DNA from: Rhabditoides inermis
Lineage: Eukaryota; Nematoda; Chromadorea; Rhabditida; Rhabditidae
Direction of reading: 5' to 3'
Assembly: GCA_963966185.1 (NCBI GenBank)
Contig: CAWZYM010000213.1
Coordinates: forward strand, 25,001 to 89,000
Length of the DNA stretch: 64,000 bases
Part shown: in pieces, positions 48,710 through 60,080 of the stretch
How positions within the stretch are numbered: the stretch's first letter is position 1
Layout of the letters: every line of letters begins with the position of its first letter
Translations under genes and position numbers: made by a program
Notes under the pieces: model-generated
Seen by the model: only the letters and a program-made list of their open reading frames with translations
Database searches by the model: none
What the model was told of the DNA's origin: nothing

Positions 48710-48957
48710 ATGGTATGATGGCAGAATTGATGGACACCCTGGGGCACCCTGCTTCGACAGTTCTTGACAACGGAATCAGTCTCAGCGACATAGTGGAGGT
48801 TAGCTTAGTGCTTAGCTAGCATACGCTCACGTATAATTCTAATCGAAGAAAGTTCAAGGTATCTCCTCACGATGTCATCACTCAGGCTGTGGCTGGTCAA
48901 GATCCTGGGGCTGCTCTCCTCTGGAACGAGCGGCGTGTGCATGTGTGGTGAGTCGCG

Positions 48958-49190
48958 GGTTGTCCGTCCTGCAAAGTTAATATCAACCTTTGTAGGAATA
49001 TATCAAAAATCAAAAACCATATGTTTTCATCGCGGACTCTCTATGCACGCGCCACCCAACACTCAAACATCAAAACTGAAATCATCACTCAAATCGAACT
49101 TCATATGAGAGATATGCAATGACATATGCCGTGTAGTCAATCTCTCTTCGACATATGAACGGGCGGCTGATTCCTTCCCTCTCTTTTTCA
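48958..49190. other. Downstream flank of the interrupted transposase
   Basis: A frame (48961-49108) could continue the transposase through an intron, but this is unsupported. Nothing else seen. Confidence 0.3.
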
Positions 49191-49194
49191 CCAA

Positions 49195-49545
49195 AAAGGT
49201 CACGTCTTCTCGCCACCTTCCGATCTCACTCACTGGCAGATGTGTGAAGGTGTTGTGAGTGAGTGAGAAGTACGCCCTCTGCTACGTTCCCAAAAAGGTC
49301 ACGTCTTCTTGCCACCTTCTGATCTTGTCAGACAGTTTCACTACCACCTATCACCATCACTCGCTGGCAGATGTGTGAAGGTGTTGTGAGTGAGTGAGAA
49401 GTACGCGCTCTGCTACGTTCCAAAAAGGTCACGTCTTCTTGCCACCTTCCGATTTTACGAGACCGTCACTACCACCTATCACCATCACTCGCTGGCAGAT
49501 GTGTGAAGGTGTTGTGAGTGAGTGAGAAGCACGTCTTCTGCTACT
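49195..49545. repeat. Tandem about 120-bp repeat, three copies
   Basis: Each copy contains AAAAGGTCACGTCTTCT, GCCACCTTC, GGCAGATGTGTGAAGGTGTT and GTGAGTGAGTGAGAAG. The copies differ by short indels. Confidence 0.85.
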
Positions 49546-50639
49546 TTTTTAATTCTTCTGTAATTTCCGGTTCTGGTTCCCGGCCGATCGCACGCTTTAT
49601 TCATTCACACCGCAACAATTTGTAGGTAGCCAAATGCTTCTGATTAGTCAATAATGCAGTGAGTGTCGCTTGACCTTTCCGGAGGGAGACGCGACGTTCA
49701 CTTTCTAGAAGCGTTCTTTCTCTGTCTGCGCCCTCAACGGATTCCCTTATGTCTCTCCTCTCTCTCTCCTCTCTTTTTAAACACATGAATAACGAGTAAT
49801 AATCACAGCGACAATAGCTTCGGCTGGTCGTTTCCGATTCCAGTTCACTGCCGGTCACCCGCCCGACTCAATCAGATGACAGGATACAGTAGGTAGCCAA
49901 TTCCCGCACTATCTAATTAGTGATTAGCGGTTTATTTAATTCTATTCCGGAAGCAAAGCCGAGAACACACTCAGGTACAATCGTGTCTCGGCTGACGCGA
50001 GGATACTGTAGCCTACAGTACCTGCGAGTGCAGTACATCTCACGATCGAAGTAAAATTTGATCTGTCTAGTTCCGGTGACACTGGTTTTATCACGCGAGC
50101 TCGCAAGCAGTTGCACACACGCACACACTACTCTCGCGGCTGTCTTCTACGTACTGTCATTCACACAACATCACATTGCAGCCGCTCCTCATCTGGTGTC
50201 TCTCACTATTGAGAGATAGGCAGCGACATATGCCGCGTAGTCGTTTTCCCCCGCTCTATCATCTCGGCTGCCGCCCCTTTTGATCAAAGAGTAACCGCTC
50301 TCACTCACTATCGAGAGATAGGCAGCAAGAACCGCCCCAGGTATCATCCACCTCACACGGTGCGATTAACAACGATTAGCGGATGATTTATTTCTATTCC
50401 GGAAGCAAAGCCGATAACACACTCGGTTTAAGTGCTGTACATCTCACGATCGAAATAAATTTTGATCTGTCCAGTTCCGGAGACACTGGTTTTATTACGG
50501 GAGCTCCCAAGCAAAAGTGGTGCACAGCGTGCGGATATATCACTAACACTTTACCGCGCACTACCGTACACTACCTCTCATCGCTGCGTGAATAAAAAGC
50601 AACAATTAAAAATAAATAATACCTTATTTTGTCCGTTTT
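49546..50639. other. Intergenic sequence with an imperfect direct duplication
   Basis: A block with ATTCTATTCCGGAAGCAAAG, ACATCTCACGATCGAA and TTTGATCTGTC-AGTTCCGG occurs at about 49915-50105 and again at 50370-50510. GAGAGATAGGCAGC is also present twice (50213 and 50312). No gene supported. Confidence 0.5.
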
Positions 50640-50976
50640 TTTGCCATTCGTAATACATAGCTATATGTATGGTTTCGTAAACGCTCCCAGTCCCTTCATG
50701 CTTGCAAATTCAAGATCATCATCATTGCGTTCGAATGGCTTGAAGTTACAGAGTATCTCCAAGACCACCCTTAGCCAGAGTTTTATCACACATCGAGTAA
50801 TGAAATACTGGAATCTCTTAGATTCAAATACAGTATGTCAATTTAAAAAGACGGACTTCAGAGTACGACTAATGTCTTTTTTCACAAATAACTTCTCTCG
50901 TTTTACTGTAGATGACCCCACCAACATGTCGAACTTCGGTGATTACGAAAACATATTTCTCACATCACAGAACTAA
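50640..50976 (+). mobile_element. Non-LTR retrotransposon 3' fragment (C-terminus after RT)
   Basis: The frame ending at TAA (50974-50976) includes SFITHRVMKYWNLLDSNTV followed by an FK..DFRVRL segment, the usual C-terminal end of CR1/Jockey-type ORF2. The Tc5-like element begins at the next base, and the TAA is also its target duplication. Confidence 0.6.
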
Positions 50977-51323
50977 CAAGCAAATGGCAACGGGTAACCC
51001 CCCACAACTCGCAAACTCTCGACGCTAGTTTGTAGGTATGCCCCATTCAAAGTCCTAGCCAAAATTAAAAAAAAAACCCGAGGACCACCGGAAGTGACGA
51101 ATTCGTGGCCGGAAAGTCTGAGAACTGGGTATGTCACCCAAAGATTTTGACTCGATGCCACAGCCTGGGCAGCATAGTTGCTAGCGAGCGCAACTTCAAC
51201 ACGTGGCCTTGACGGTTCGATCCCCGCGCTGGCAAACTTTTTTGTCAAATTCGTAGAACCTCGACAAGAAAAACTAAAACTATGTAATATCTCATATTTA
51301 TGTACAAAAAAGAATGGGACACA
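50977..51323 (+). repeat. Left inverted repeat of the Tc5-like element
   Basis: Near-complete reverse complement of 53657-54001. Contains a tRNA-like stretch at about 51150-51235. Confidence 0.85.
51150..51235 (+). repeat. tRNA-like segment inside the Tc5-like inverted repeat
   Basis: An A-box-like CAGCATAGTTGC and a perfect B box GGTTCGATCC lie about 40 bp apart, and TGCCA / TGGCA can pair as part of an acceptor stem. The rest of the cloverleaf does not close well. It is a decayed tRNA-derived sequence rather than a gene. The right repeat has the same boxes on the minus strand. Confidence 0.4.
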
Positions 51324-51327
51324 TTTC

Positions 51328-51733
51328 TAGGGACCCCAACAAACATTTGTGCGCTCCGGGCGAAATCCCGTCATCGTTATCAACTTATCAATACTGGACA
51401 AACTATGCGATCTAATTAGTCTAGAAAGTTCCGGACGAATATTCTGATTGCAACCATACTCAATTCAAAGCATAGTATTCGCGGTATTAATATGAATTAT
51501 CGATTAATCTACATTATGACGTCATTATTCCCGTTGATTGGGGCACCCTCTCTGTCGCATTGCCCCATTGAAAGCGCGCGCTCCGGTGCGCGCGCTTGGC
51601 GCGGAATGGCGGCGCGTGTATCGAGTAAGCATACAACATCTATATATCTTTCGAAACTACATAACTGATGTAATATTATCATGATAAAATGATAACGAAA
51701 TTTCGAAATCTCAAATTTCGTTTGGGGTCCCTA
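51328..51733. mobile_element. MITE copy 2 (TAGGGACCCC ends)
   Basis: 406 bp with ends TAGGGACCCCAA and its complement TTGGGGTCCCTA, a CpG-rich palindromic core near 51575-51610 and TGACGTCAT. Inserted just inside the left repeat of the Tc5-like element. Related to 1004-1547. Confidence 0.65.
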
Positions 51734-51915
51734 ACACATTTCAACATTTTCTGTTTTTTTTTTTAAATTTTGTAACTATCATTTATTGTTCATTTCCTTT
51801 CGTTTTACCGGAAAAAGAACATCCGTAATGACAAGTGAGGGGATATCCGTGATGATATGTAGTTCCTGTAATGTCTCTATAAAACTAACCAAATGAAAAC
51901 GTGGGCACAGTTACT

Positions 51916-53659
51916 ATGTCTGTCTGCATTGCAAACATCGTCGGCTTTTTGGTTGACAAATTCGGCTCTTCTGTGTCTTCGCAACTCTCTCGCAAGGAAC
52001 AAAAGATCGCCGCTTTGATGTGCGCTCTTCTCCAGCAAGTCGAATGTGGTGAAACCGATTTCGATGTCTCGAGATGGTACGGATACCGTACCATCTCTGG
52101 ATTTGGAAGACGTGGAATGGACTGGAGACGATCCGGAGGAGATCGATCAATACGTCTCCGAGATGAACACCGTGAAATTCTCCAACGCTACCCGCTCGTT
52201 CGAGGAGGTTAGTTTTTTTTTCTTCCTTTTTTCCTATGCAATTGAAGTCGTATATCATTATCTGATGTTCAGGTGACAAAGGCGATTGAATTTGCTCTTT
52301 CTGCCAAGACCAAGAAGTGGCGAAGCTTCACCTGTGTCCGTTCCTATTACCACTTCATCCAGACAGAAGATGACTACAACAAGTTGAAGAAGCTGGCAAA
52401 CAAGCAAGAGCTCATCTCGTGCAAGGCTGCTATTCTTCGAGAGCTGTCAAAAGAATTGGAGGCCGATATCATAGAGAAATAGAACGAAGGTACGTTTTGA
52501 TTTTACATATGATTATTTGTTGTGTTCTTGTTTTTAGGAGTGATGCTACATGATGTCGACATTGCACGCATGACAATGACGTTGAACGAGGACAAGTTTC
52601 ATGCCAAGGATTTCAAGGCGTCTCCTCGATGGGTGTCTGATTTCAAAAAAAATCACACCGTTTCTGCTCACGCAGAATCACCAAGATTGTCACCAAGAAA
52701 TCCCGGCAATTAGGAAATGACACCAGACACCATGACACCAGACACCAGACACCACGACACCACGACCTCTGGTGTCGACACCACGACACCATGGTGTCGA
52801 CACCACGACACCACGACACCACGACACCACTTTACAAAACAAAAAGTTCTGCATTTTTTCAGTTATATAGACGAGAGGTCGTAGTGCAGATGTGTTTTTT
52901 TGAAGTGGTGTCGGGGTGTCATGGTGTCGACACCGTGGTGTCGTGGTGTCGTGGTGTCTGGTGTCTGGTGTCGTGGTGTCTGGTGTCATTTCCTAATTAC
53001 CAGAAATCCCTCCGAGATGAAGCTGTCACTCTCAAGAACGCTGCCAATTATGTCACCGAGGTAGTTTTAATTAATTATAATAACTTTTTTTTAATCATAT
53101 TTTGCCAGGTTCGATCTTTGATGCAAACTGTTGGACGAGGCAACACCTGGAACGCCGACCAATGTGGTATTAACAAGGTAGGTTTTTTTGTTAGACTACT
53201 GTAAATTACATTTTTACTTGTGGATGTTTGCAGTTCTGTCGCTCTATGCGCTGTCTGGCGGTGGTGGGTGCGAAAAGTGTGGAGCGACTGGCGGAATCGA
53301 CATCGGTAGTCTCTCACTCTTCCACACTCTTGCCTTGTCTGCGTGCCGATGGATCGCTGGGCGAGAAGCTGTTCGTCGTTTTGCATGATCCGAATGAACG
53401 CTTTCCGCTGAAGGGACACAAAGAGTGCCCCAACTTAGTCGTGCGGGCTGGCACCTCACACATCATGACGAAGTTCCACATGCAAGAGTGGATTCGTGAG
53501 TGTGTGGTTCCGGAAATGCCGAACCAGCTGTGCTTTCCTAACACCCTTCACTTCTGCTGCGGCTCTGGATGCACGGATTACGGCTTCATCCGATGCTCGT
53601 GGTGCGGAAACGACTTCTGCTTCAAGCACTTCTTCATCGACTATCATATTCAGTGTTAA
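51916..53659 (+). pseudogene. Tc5-like transposase, disrupted
   Basis: Exons are recognisable at about 51916-52207, 52274-52490, 52538-53050, 53109-53178 and 53235-53659. Diagnostic parts are a CENP-B-type helix-turn-helix segment with VMLHDVDIARMTMTLNED and FKASPRWVSDFKKNH, then TWNADQCGINK, LRADGSLGEKLFVVLHDPN, and PNLVVRAGTSHIMTK. Lesions are a frame change near 52050, an in-frame TAG just before the exon end near 52482, a frame change near 52665 and a 297-bp MITE in the HTH exon. After VVPEMP the protein passes directly to a C-terminal Cys/His cluster (CSWCGNDFCFKHFF), and the remainder of the DDE core normally expected there is missing. Confidence 0.75.
52705..53001. mobile_element. MITE with GGYAATTAGGAAATGACACC ends and 9-bp target duplication
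   Basis: 297 bp; both ends read GG(C/T)AATTAGGAAATGACACCA inward and are extended by GACACC-based direct repeats. AGAAATCCC flanks both sides (52696-52704 and 53002-53010). A 9-bp duplication fits Mutator-like elements. Removing it joins the surrounding transposase exon without a gap. Confidence 0.75.
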
Positions 53660-54001
53660 ATGTGTCCCATTCTCCTTTGTACATAAATATGAGATATTAC
53701 ATAGTTTTAGTTTTTCTTGTCGAGGTTCTACAAATTTGACAAAAAGTTTGCCAGCGCGGGGATCGAACCGTCAAGGCCAGGTGTTGAAGTTGCGCTCGCT
53801 AGCTAGGCTGCCGAGGCTGTGGCACCGAGTAAAATCTTTGGGTGACATACCCAGTTCTCAGACTTTCCGGCCACGAATTCGTCACTTCCGGTGGTCCTCG
53901 GTTTTTTTTATAATTTTGGCTAGGACCTTGAATGGGGCATACCTACAAACTAGCGTCGAGAGTTTGCGAGTTGTGGGGGGTGACCCGTTGCCGTTTGCTT
54001 G
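53657..54001 (-). repeat. Right inverted repeat of the Tc5-like element
   Basis: Reverse complement of the left repeat with scattered differences; ends GTTTGCTTG then TAA. Confidence 0.85.
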
Positions 54002-54525
54002 TAAATTTTACAAAAATATTATTGTTGTACAATGGCTGATTGACACCTCAAACTTGCGTCTGCAAAAAAAAACAAGTGTAAATAGTTAATTTCATGTTCG
54101 AAACCAAGTTTAGAAATATAACATTTCACATGAAACGTGAAATTGAAAAAAAAATACATAAAACAAGAAAATAATGAACAGTGATTGACCGGACGCTAGA
54201 AAGTCGTAGTGTTATGAGGACAATCAGTCATAGTAACTTCGCGAGTGTGCGCACAGACCGGGGACAATGCCATACACTACGAAATTTCCGAGCGCAAATT
54301 TTTTTTAAATTTTTTGTTCATTTTCACCATTCAGTTTGTTCATGAAAAGAGATTGGATTTGCATATACTTTCACGTGCTAGTTGTAATTCACACACGAAG
54401 TTTAGAGTGGTATGCTCCTATAAAGGGGAGGAGGGGAGAGAGGGAGGGAGAAAGCGAGAGAGATATGTGAGAGAACGACAAACAGGGAATGCCAGACGGA
54501 AGAGAACCGAAAACGTCAGGGCACA
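54002..54525. other. Intergenic, no gene seen
   Basis: AT-rich flank of the Tc5-like element grading into purine-rich sequence (54425-54480) before the CAA tract. Confidence 0.4.
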
Positions 54526-54529
54526 ACAT

Positions 54530-55400
<871 letters not shown>

Positions 55401-55739
55401 GCGAACGAAAACATACCTCCCCAAACAGCGCTATAGCTCCACAGGGCGTGAGTGTCATTGAAAAACACAATAGAAGTTATATGACAAAGAGTTTCTTTGC
55501 AACATTTATTCGTAATCCAAAAGCGCTTTTCAAGAATAATGAAAAGGAATGTGTAAGTGTTAAGGGATCAGTGTAGGCGTATGTGCACTGCTTTTTTCGG
55601 CTGGCTTGTTTCAGTCGAAGTGGGGAGGAGGCGCCAGTTCTTCGAGCGACACCGGCTCGTAGTCGGCAGGGGCGAAGGAGAGCAGAGTCTGCCTCTCCGC
55701 CAGCAGCACATTGATGGCGTTCCAGTAATAGTCGTTCGA

Positions 55740-56783
55740 TTACTCCATCTCCTCCAGCCGATAGCGCCAGTTCTGCGCCTCTTTGACCGCCCTCTCCTGC
55801 ACCGTTCCACTCTCCTTGGACTTGTTCTCGCCGTCGTCGGGCCTCGTCTGGCACACCTCTGTATCGGCCTTCTCCCTCTTCTCGCTCTGCTCCCCCGTCT
55901 CCTCGGATTTCCATCCAGTCTCCTCCGCCTTCGCCTCGCGGAGCAGTTTCTTGTGGAGTTCCAGCTCGGAAACCGCCTCGTCCCTCTTGTAGTTGGCTTC
56001 GATTGCAGCGAGCTTGTTTTCCTGCGAAGTCACCGCAATGTCCATTTTCTCTTTCCGGCAAGTAGCCAGGGCCGATCGCAGTCCCGCCACCTCCTCAGTC
56101 GCCTGCCCCATCGTCCTCGTCTTGACCAACAAACACTGCTGGAGAGTGTACTGGTGTGCTTCGTGCATCCAGTCTGGCACCTGGAAACAGAAGACGATTA
56201 GATACAGCAAAACATCCAACTACAGAAGAGCTACAGTAACCTCACCAAGCTACAATAACCCGCACTACCGTATTCCTCACCCAGCTACAGTAATCCGGAA
56301 CGAGCTACATTACTCCTCACTCAGCTACACTACCCTTCTTAGAGCCACATTGACACGCAGCGAGCTACAGTCACCCGCCTCCAGCCACAGTCACTCTCAC
56401 CAAGCTACAGTAACCCGCCTCCAGCCACAGTAACTCGCACCGAGCTACAGTAACCCGCACCGAGCTATAGTAGCTCGGTAAGATACTCACCGCCATGAGC
56501 ATGCGGTCGATGCCGGGCGGCGCGCACTGAGCGCAGCGGAGACGCCCTTCTGCCTCGCCAACCGGCCGCGTCTTGGCGAGAGCCAGGTGGACGCACAGCG
56601 ACTCTTCAAAGTTGAACGTCTGAGATGAGATTCTCATGCTAGTTTGAAAACAGTGCGTACCTGAGAGGACAAGCCGGCATTCAGGCCCATGGCTCTGGAT
56701 GCGCAACTGTCGCATGCCGCCGATCCATCCGAGAGCACTTGGGTGGAGAAAGCCGTGCAGTCGTTGCACCGACGCAACGGCAT
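55740..56783 (-). CDS. Zinc-motif and coiled-coil protein, family unknown
   Basis: Three exons in phase 0: 56661-56783, 56491-56619, 55740-56180; 230 residues, ending in TAA. Residues 1-85 contain paired Cys motifs (CNDC, CDSC, CAQC), which could form a small zinc-binding module. Residues 86-230 are a highly charged, heptad-like coiled coil rich in Glu/Lys (KEKMDIAVTSQENKLAAIE and so on). The intron between exons 2 and 3 (56181-56490) is a minisatellite. Start chosen at the first ATG in frame with the Cys motifs; an upstream exon is possible. I do not recognise the family. Confidence 0.65.
56222..56478. repeat. Degenerate short repeat (AGCTACAGTAAC-C unit)
   Basis: About a dozen copies of GAGCTACAGTAACCCGCACC-like units of roughly 18-22 bp, filling the second intron of the coiled-coil gene. 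Confidence 0.8.
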
Positions 56784-57350
56784 GCTGAAATGGAAGCTCA
56801 CACGGGCTACGACTAGGTATACCGTATTCTACAGTAGTGAAATGCAGGCGGGGGAGGGGGTTGAAGAGTTTAGTGATACGGGGGAAAGATGAGGGGGGGT
56901 CCAGCGCGGAACTGACTTGGACTACTTGTCGCCTTAGAACGAGAGGGTGGGAATGACCGTCCAGATCCTTTCCAGCTCCCCGCCCACAAAGCCCCGCCCC
57001 TTTACGCTAATCATATCATTTGCACTCCCACCAGTCACATGCAGACTAGGATGTTGGGAAATTGCACGTCTACGTTTATCACCAAAACACCGTCAACCTT
57101 AAGCAGAATTCACTTCGTCCTCCTTTTGGTTCGAAAAAGTGTCCTTCTCTTCAGAGAAACTCCCTTAGTAGTCCTTTTCAATTTCACGATGGAATAAATG
57201 AATGCCCTTACATCATAAAAAAGTGGCAGTTTTTCGCTACAAAAAACTTATAACAAATAGCAAATAATAACAGAGGAAAGAATGAGTGGGGACGGCCCTC
57301 GCCAACGAAAACCATCTCCCAAACACTCCCACCCCCGATATCGATCGAAT
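56784..57350. other. Intergenic, no gene seen
   Basis: 5' flank of the coiled-coil gene, then AT-rich sequence. Short frames only. Confidence 0.4.
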
Positions 57351-57371
57351 AAAGAGAGAGAGAAAGAGAGG

Positions 57372-57413
<42 letters not shown>

Positions 57414-57425
57414 AGAGAGAGATGA
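57351..57425. repeat. (GA)n tract
   Basis: About 75 bp of GA dinucleotides with a short GGGG interruption. Confidence 0.85.
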
Positions 57426-58175
57426 AAGCTGTTGTACCTTTATACGCTCCGTGGGGGTCTCCGGTCTGACGGGGCAGGTTTGACGGGACAGCAGGTGCGT
57501 GCGCAATGATACCTGAGAAAGTGCACAAGGTCGCATGTGGTGGCCGGTATCGAACTCGTTGTTTCACACTCCGTAGTTCCTGACCAGGCCGGTCTTGGCA
57601 TCTAACACCTGAACGAAATACACTTTCATATACAAACCCCTAAAAAAGGTGAAACATATTTTAACAATACATGAAAAATGATGATACAACACCCACCTGG
57701 AACGGGCTGTGAGGTGGCTGGCGGCGCTGCGCCCTGCAACAAAGAATATTATAAATGTAGAACACGTTACGGACTAACAAACGAGCATACATTACAAAAC
57801 AACAACAAGGAAATTCAAAGAAAATAGGAAATACAACATGAACGAAAACAATACGAAACGAGTGCGGCAAGCGAAACAAACACTTATAGCACGTGAAGAT
57901 AGTAATGACAAATGATATCAAACACTTTACTACACGAATCATATTGTGAAAACAAAACAAAATGAATCAACAAACAAAAACCACGCAGGCACAGCTGACT
58001 TACTGCACGTCATCCGTGCATCACCGTGCGACACCGTGGTGTGTACGACGAAACACTATGGGAGCGCGGTTGCTTTTGTTTTTCATTTCTTCACGTCGAT
58101 GTTTTTTTCTATATCCGGCACGACGAGCCCGGGTACGGTAGTTTGAATATCGGTCGGTATAGAGGATGTCTCGCA
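57426..58175 (-). other. Possible minus-strand exons of unknown gene
   Basis: Minus-strand segments 57699-57735 (Gly/Ala/Pro-rich; between TTGCAG and GTGGGT) and 57507-57607 (after TTCGTTCAG) can be joined in one frame containing KQRVRYRPPHATLCTF. There is no clear start, stop or family, so this is a weak candidate. The rest of the stretch is AT-rich. Confidence 0.25.
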
Positions 58176-58470
58176 GGTTCCATTGTGATTGCAAAACTAT
58201 GACAATGCGTGTGTTGGCAAAACATGTGAAAACAATCCGTCGGATTCGAACTCGAGAGGCACGATCAAGAGGCAGACATACTATCCACTACACCACAACG
58301 CCCATGCCAGCATGGTAAAATGGATAGTGGATAGGTGTGGAGAGACGAATTGACGAAATGCGCATCGCACTTCATGAGTCTGCAAGGTTTGAGACGTTAC
58401 GGAATTAACCGCTCGCAATCTCAGCGCACTCATAGCTCAGCTGGTAGCGCGTTCGGCTGACAATCTCACG
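58176..58470. repeat. tRNA-derived repeat, copy 1
   Basis: Shares about 250 bp with 58868-59130. Minus strand: GGTGTAGTGGATAGTATG followed later by GAGTTCGAATCC gives A and B boxes of a decayed tRNA. Plus strand, at the end: CATAGCTCAGCTGGTAGCGC, a perfect tRNA D-arm/A box, but without a T-arm. A ATCCACTA / TAGTGGAT foldback lies between. SINE-like; no intact tRNA gene. Confidence 0.5.
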
Positions 58471-58867
58471 ATCGTTGTATCGATTGCGCTCCGGGGCAGA
58501 TTCTTTTGTTGACTTTGAAACAATGTTTGGATTACATTGAAAACATAAGTTTTGCCAATACGTTTCAAACACAACAAAATAAGTGTTTCAACTCGTTCTC
58601 TCTGTTTTTTTCTGATCGATACTGCAGTTTGAATTTCGGGTACGGTGAGCGAGAGCAAGCCAATCAAAGGAAAGCTCACTGGCAATTTCACATGCTCGTA
58701 CTTCTAATTAGGTATACGGTACTTTGCACGCCGTCAGAGAATATACACAAAATAAATTTAAAAAATAGAACAGTGAAGCACGTTCGAATGGCAATCGCTT
58801 CTGTTTTTTTCTATATCCGGTACGACACACCCGGGTACGGTACATAGTTTGAATATCGGTCGGTATA
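58471..58867. other. Spacer between tRNA-derived repeats
   Basis: Short frames only. CTATATCCGG(C/T)ACGAC... strings before each repeat copy (near 58108 and 58810) show that the duplicated block extends upstream. Confidence 0.4.
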
Positions 58868-59130
58868 GATTGTGATAGCAAAACTATGACAATGCGTGTG
58901 TTGGCAAAACATGTGAGAATCACTGCGCGAGAGAGGCACGATCATGAGGCAGACATACTATCCACTACAGCACAACGCCCATGCCAGCGTGGTAAAATGG
59001 ATAGTGGATAGGTGTGGAGAGACGAATTGACGAAATGCGCATCGCACTTCATGAGTCTGCAAGGTTTGAGACGTTACGGAATTAACCGATCGCAATCTCA
59101 GCGCACTCGTAGCTCAGCTTGTAGCACGCT
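58868..59130. repeat. tRNA-derived repeat, copy 2
   Basis: Direct copy of 58176-58470 with the B-box part lost (the GTTCGAATCC segment is absent) and the D-arm decayed to GTAGCTCAGCTTGTAGCAC. Confidence 0.5.
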
Positions 59131-59161
59131 GCAAGCATACATCCATTTTGTAATGATAGGA

Positions 59162-59199
59162 CTAGCGCTCCGGCGCGCTGTCGCGCGCCTCCGCACTAG
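59162..59199. repeat. 38-bp dispersed GC hairpin, copy 2
   Basis: Same two-stem structure as 14007-14044 with substitutions T to C in both loops and G to A in the outer stem. Preceded by ATAGGA and followed by an A/T-rich AAATAGAAG stretch as in copy 1. Confidence 0.6.
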
Positions 59200-59389
59200 G
59201 TATACAAAAATAGAAAAATAGAAGAATAGTTCGTTTTGCATGTTTGATAGTTGATTGCTCTCTAATCACTACTGTGAAGACACATACACGCAAGGGTTGT
59301 AGTTGAAGTGAAGTTCTATGTATTTTGTATTTGTAGCTTAATTTTTGTCTTTTCTAATTATCTCTCCTACTTCTTTTTCACTTTTTTTA

Positions 59390-59539
59390 CGTTTCACAGA
59401 TGTACACCGCCCCATCTCTTTCTCCTCTACACTGTTCTGTCTACTTTCCATCCTAGCTCCCTTCTCCTCCCCCTGCCCCTTTCTCTCTCTTTCTCTCTCT
59501 CTCTCTCTTGCCTCGACTTAGTTCTACTCTCCCCTATCT

Positions 59540-59585
<46 letters not shown>

Positions 59586-60080
59586 CTCTCCCACTGTCTC
59601 GCTATCTCTTTCTATCTTTCTCTTTCTCTCTCAGCAGTATTATATTCTCTAAAAACAGTAGTGTATTCTCTATTGTCTACTGTCATTTTTCTAGAGACAA
59701 TAATAATACTATGCTCTTGTTTGTCTACTGCTTTCTAGAGACATTACTATGTTTTCTACTGTCTACTTTCACCTCTCGTCACCTTTTCCACTCTCACTCT
59801 CACATCTGCAGTAATCACTATCACTTCGACTTTCGAGAGACAGTTATGTCCACTCTCCCTTCTCTCTCCTCGTTTCTCTCTCCTATTCTCTCTCTTGTAT
59901 ATTTTTACGTCCCCGCTGCGGTGACAATAACTTTCTAGAGACAGTACTATGGTACCTTCTGTTTACTCTTCTATTCTCACATCTGCAGTAGTCACTGCGA
60001 CTTTCGAAACTTTTTAAACAGAAAGTACTACTCTCTTTTCTACTGTCTTCTCTCTCTACTGTCTTTTCTCTCACGTTCTA
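59390..60080. repeat. CT-rich repeat block, left copy
   Basis: Starts TTTCACAGATGTACACCGCC, followed by (CT)n and by repeated units TTCTAGAGACAGTACTATGG and ACATCTGCAGTAGTCACTGC ... CTTTCGAGAGACAGTTATG. The same series is at 62685-63280, flanking the third transposase copy. Confidence 0.7.

Larger units (their letters stand above)
29356..48957 (+). pseudogene. 3' exons of a CACTA-like transposase (copy B), split by the 19.1-kb element
   Basis: Exon 29356-29504 (149 nt) encodes a segment with VGSPAELSTAPFEKMNKF, homologous to exon 13 of the copy A transposase (also 149 nt). The next exon is 29547-29606 plus 48714-48798. Together these are exactly 145 nt, as in copy A exon 14, and read through the insertion in phase. 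The following exon starts near 48861 and aligns with the start of copy A exon 15, ending soon at a TGA around 48950. No upstream transposase exons are present; the second-protein homologue ends only 135 bp upstream. It is a truncated copy, later interrupted. Confidence 0.75.
50977..54001 (+). mobile_element. Tc5/Tc4-like DNA transposon
   Basis: 3025 bp with inverted repeats of about 345 bp (50977-51323 and 53657-54001) starting CAAGCAAA, flanked by TAA on both sides. Size, long inverted repeats, TNA target duplication and transposase type all match the Tc4/Tc5 group. The transposase is broken and two MITEs have inserted (51328-51733 and 52705-53001). Confidence 0.85.

Noticed and set aside
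58420..58500. A tRNA gene starting GCACTCATAGCTCAGCTGGT
   Set aside because: The D-arm and anticodon-like region are convincing, but there is no T-arm or B box and the acceptor stem does not close.
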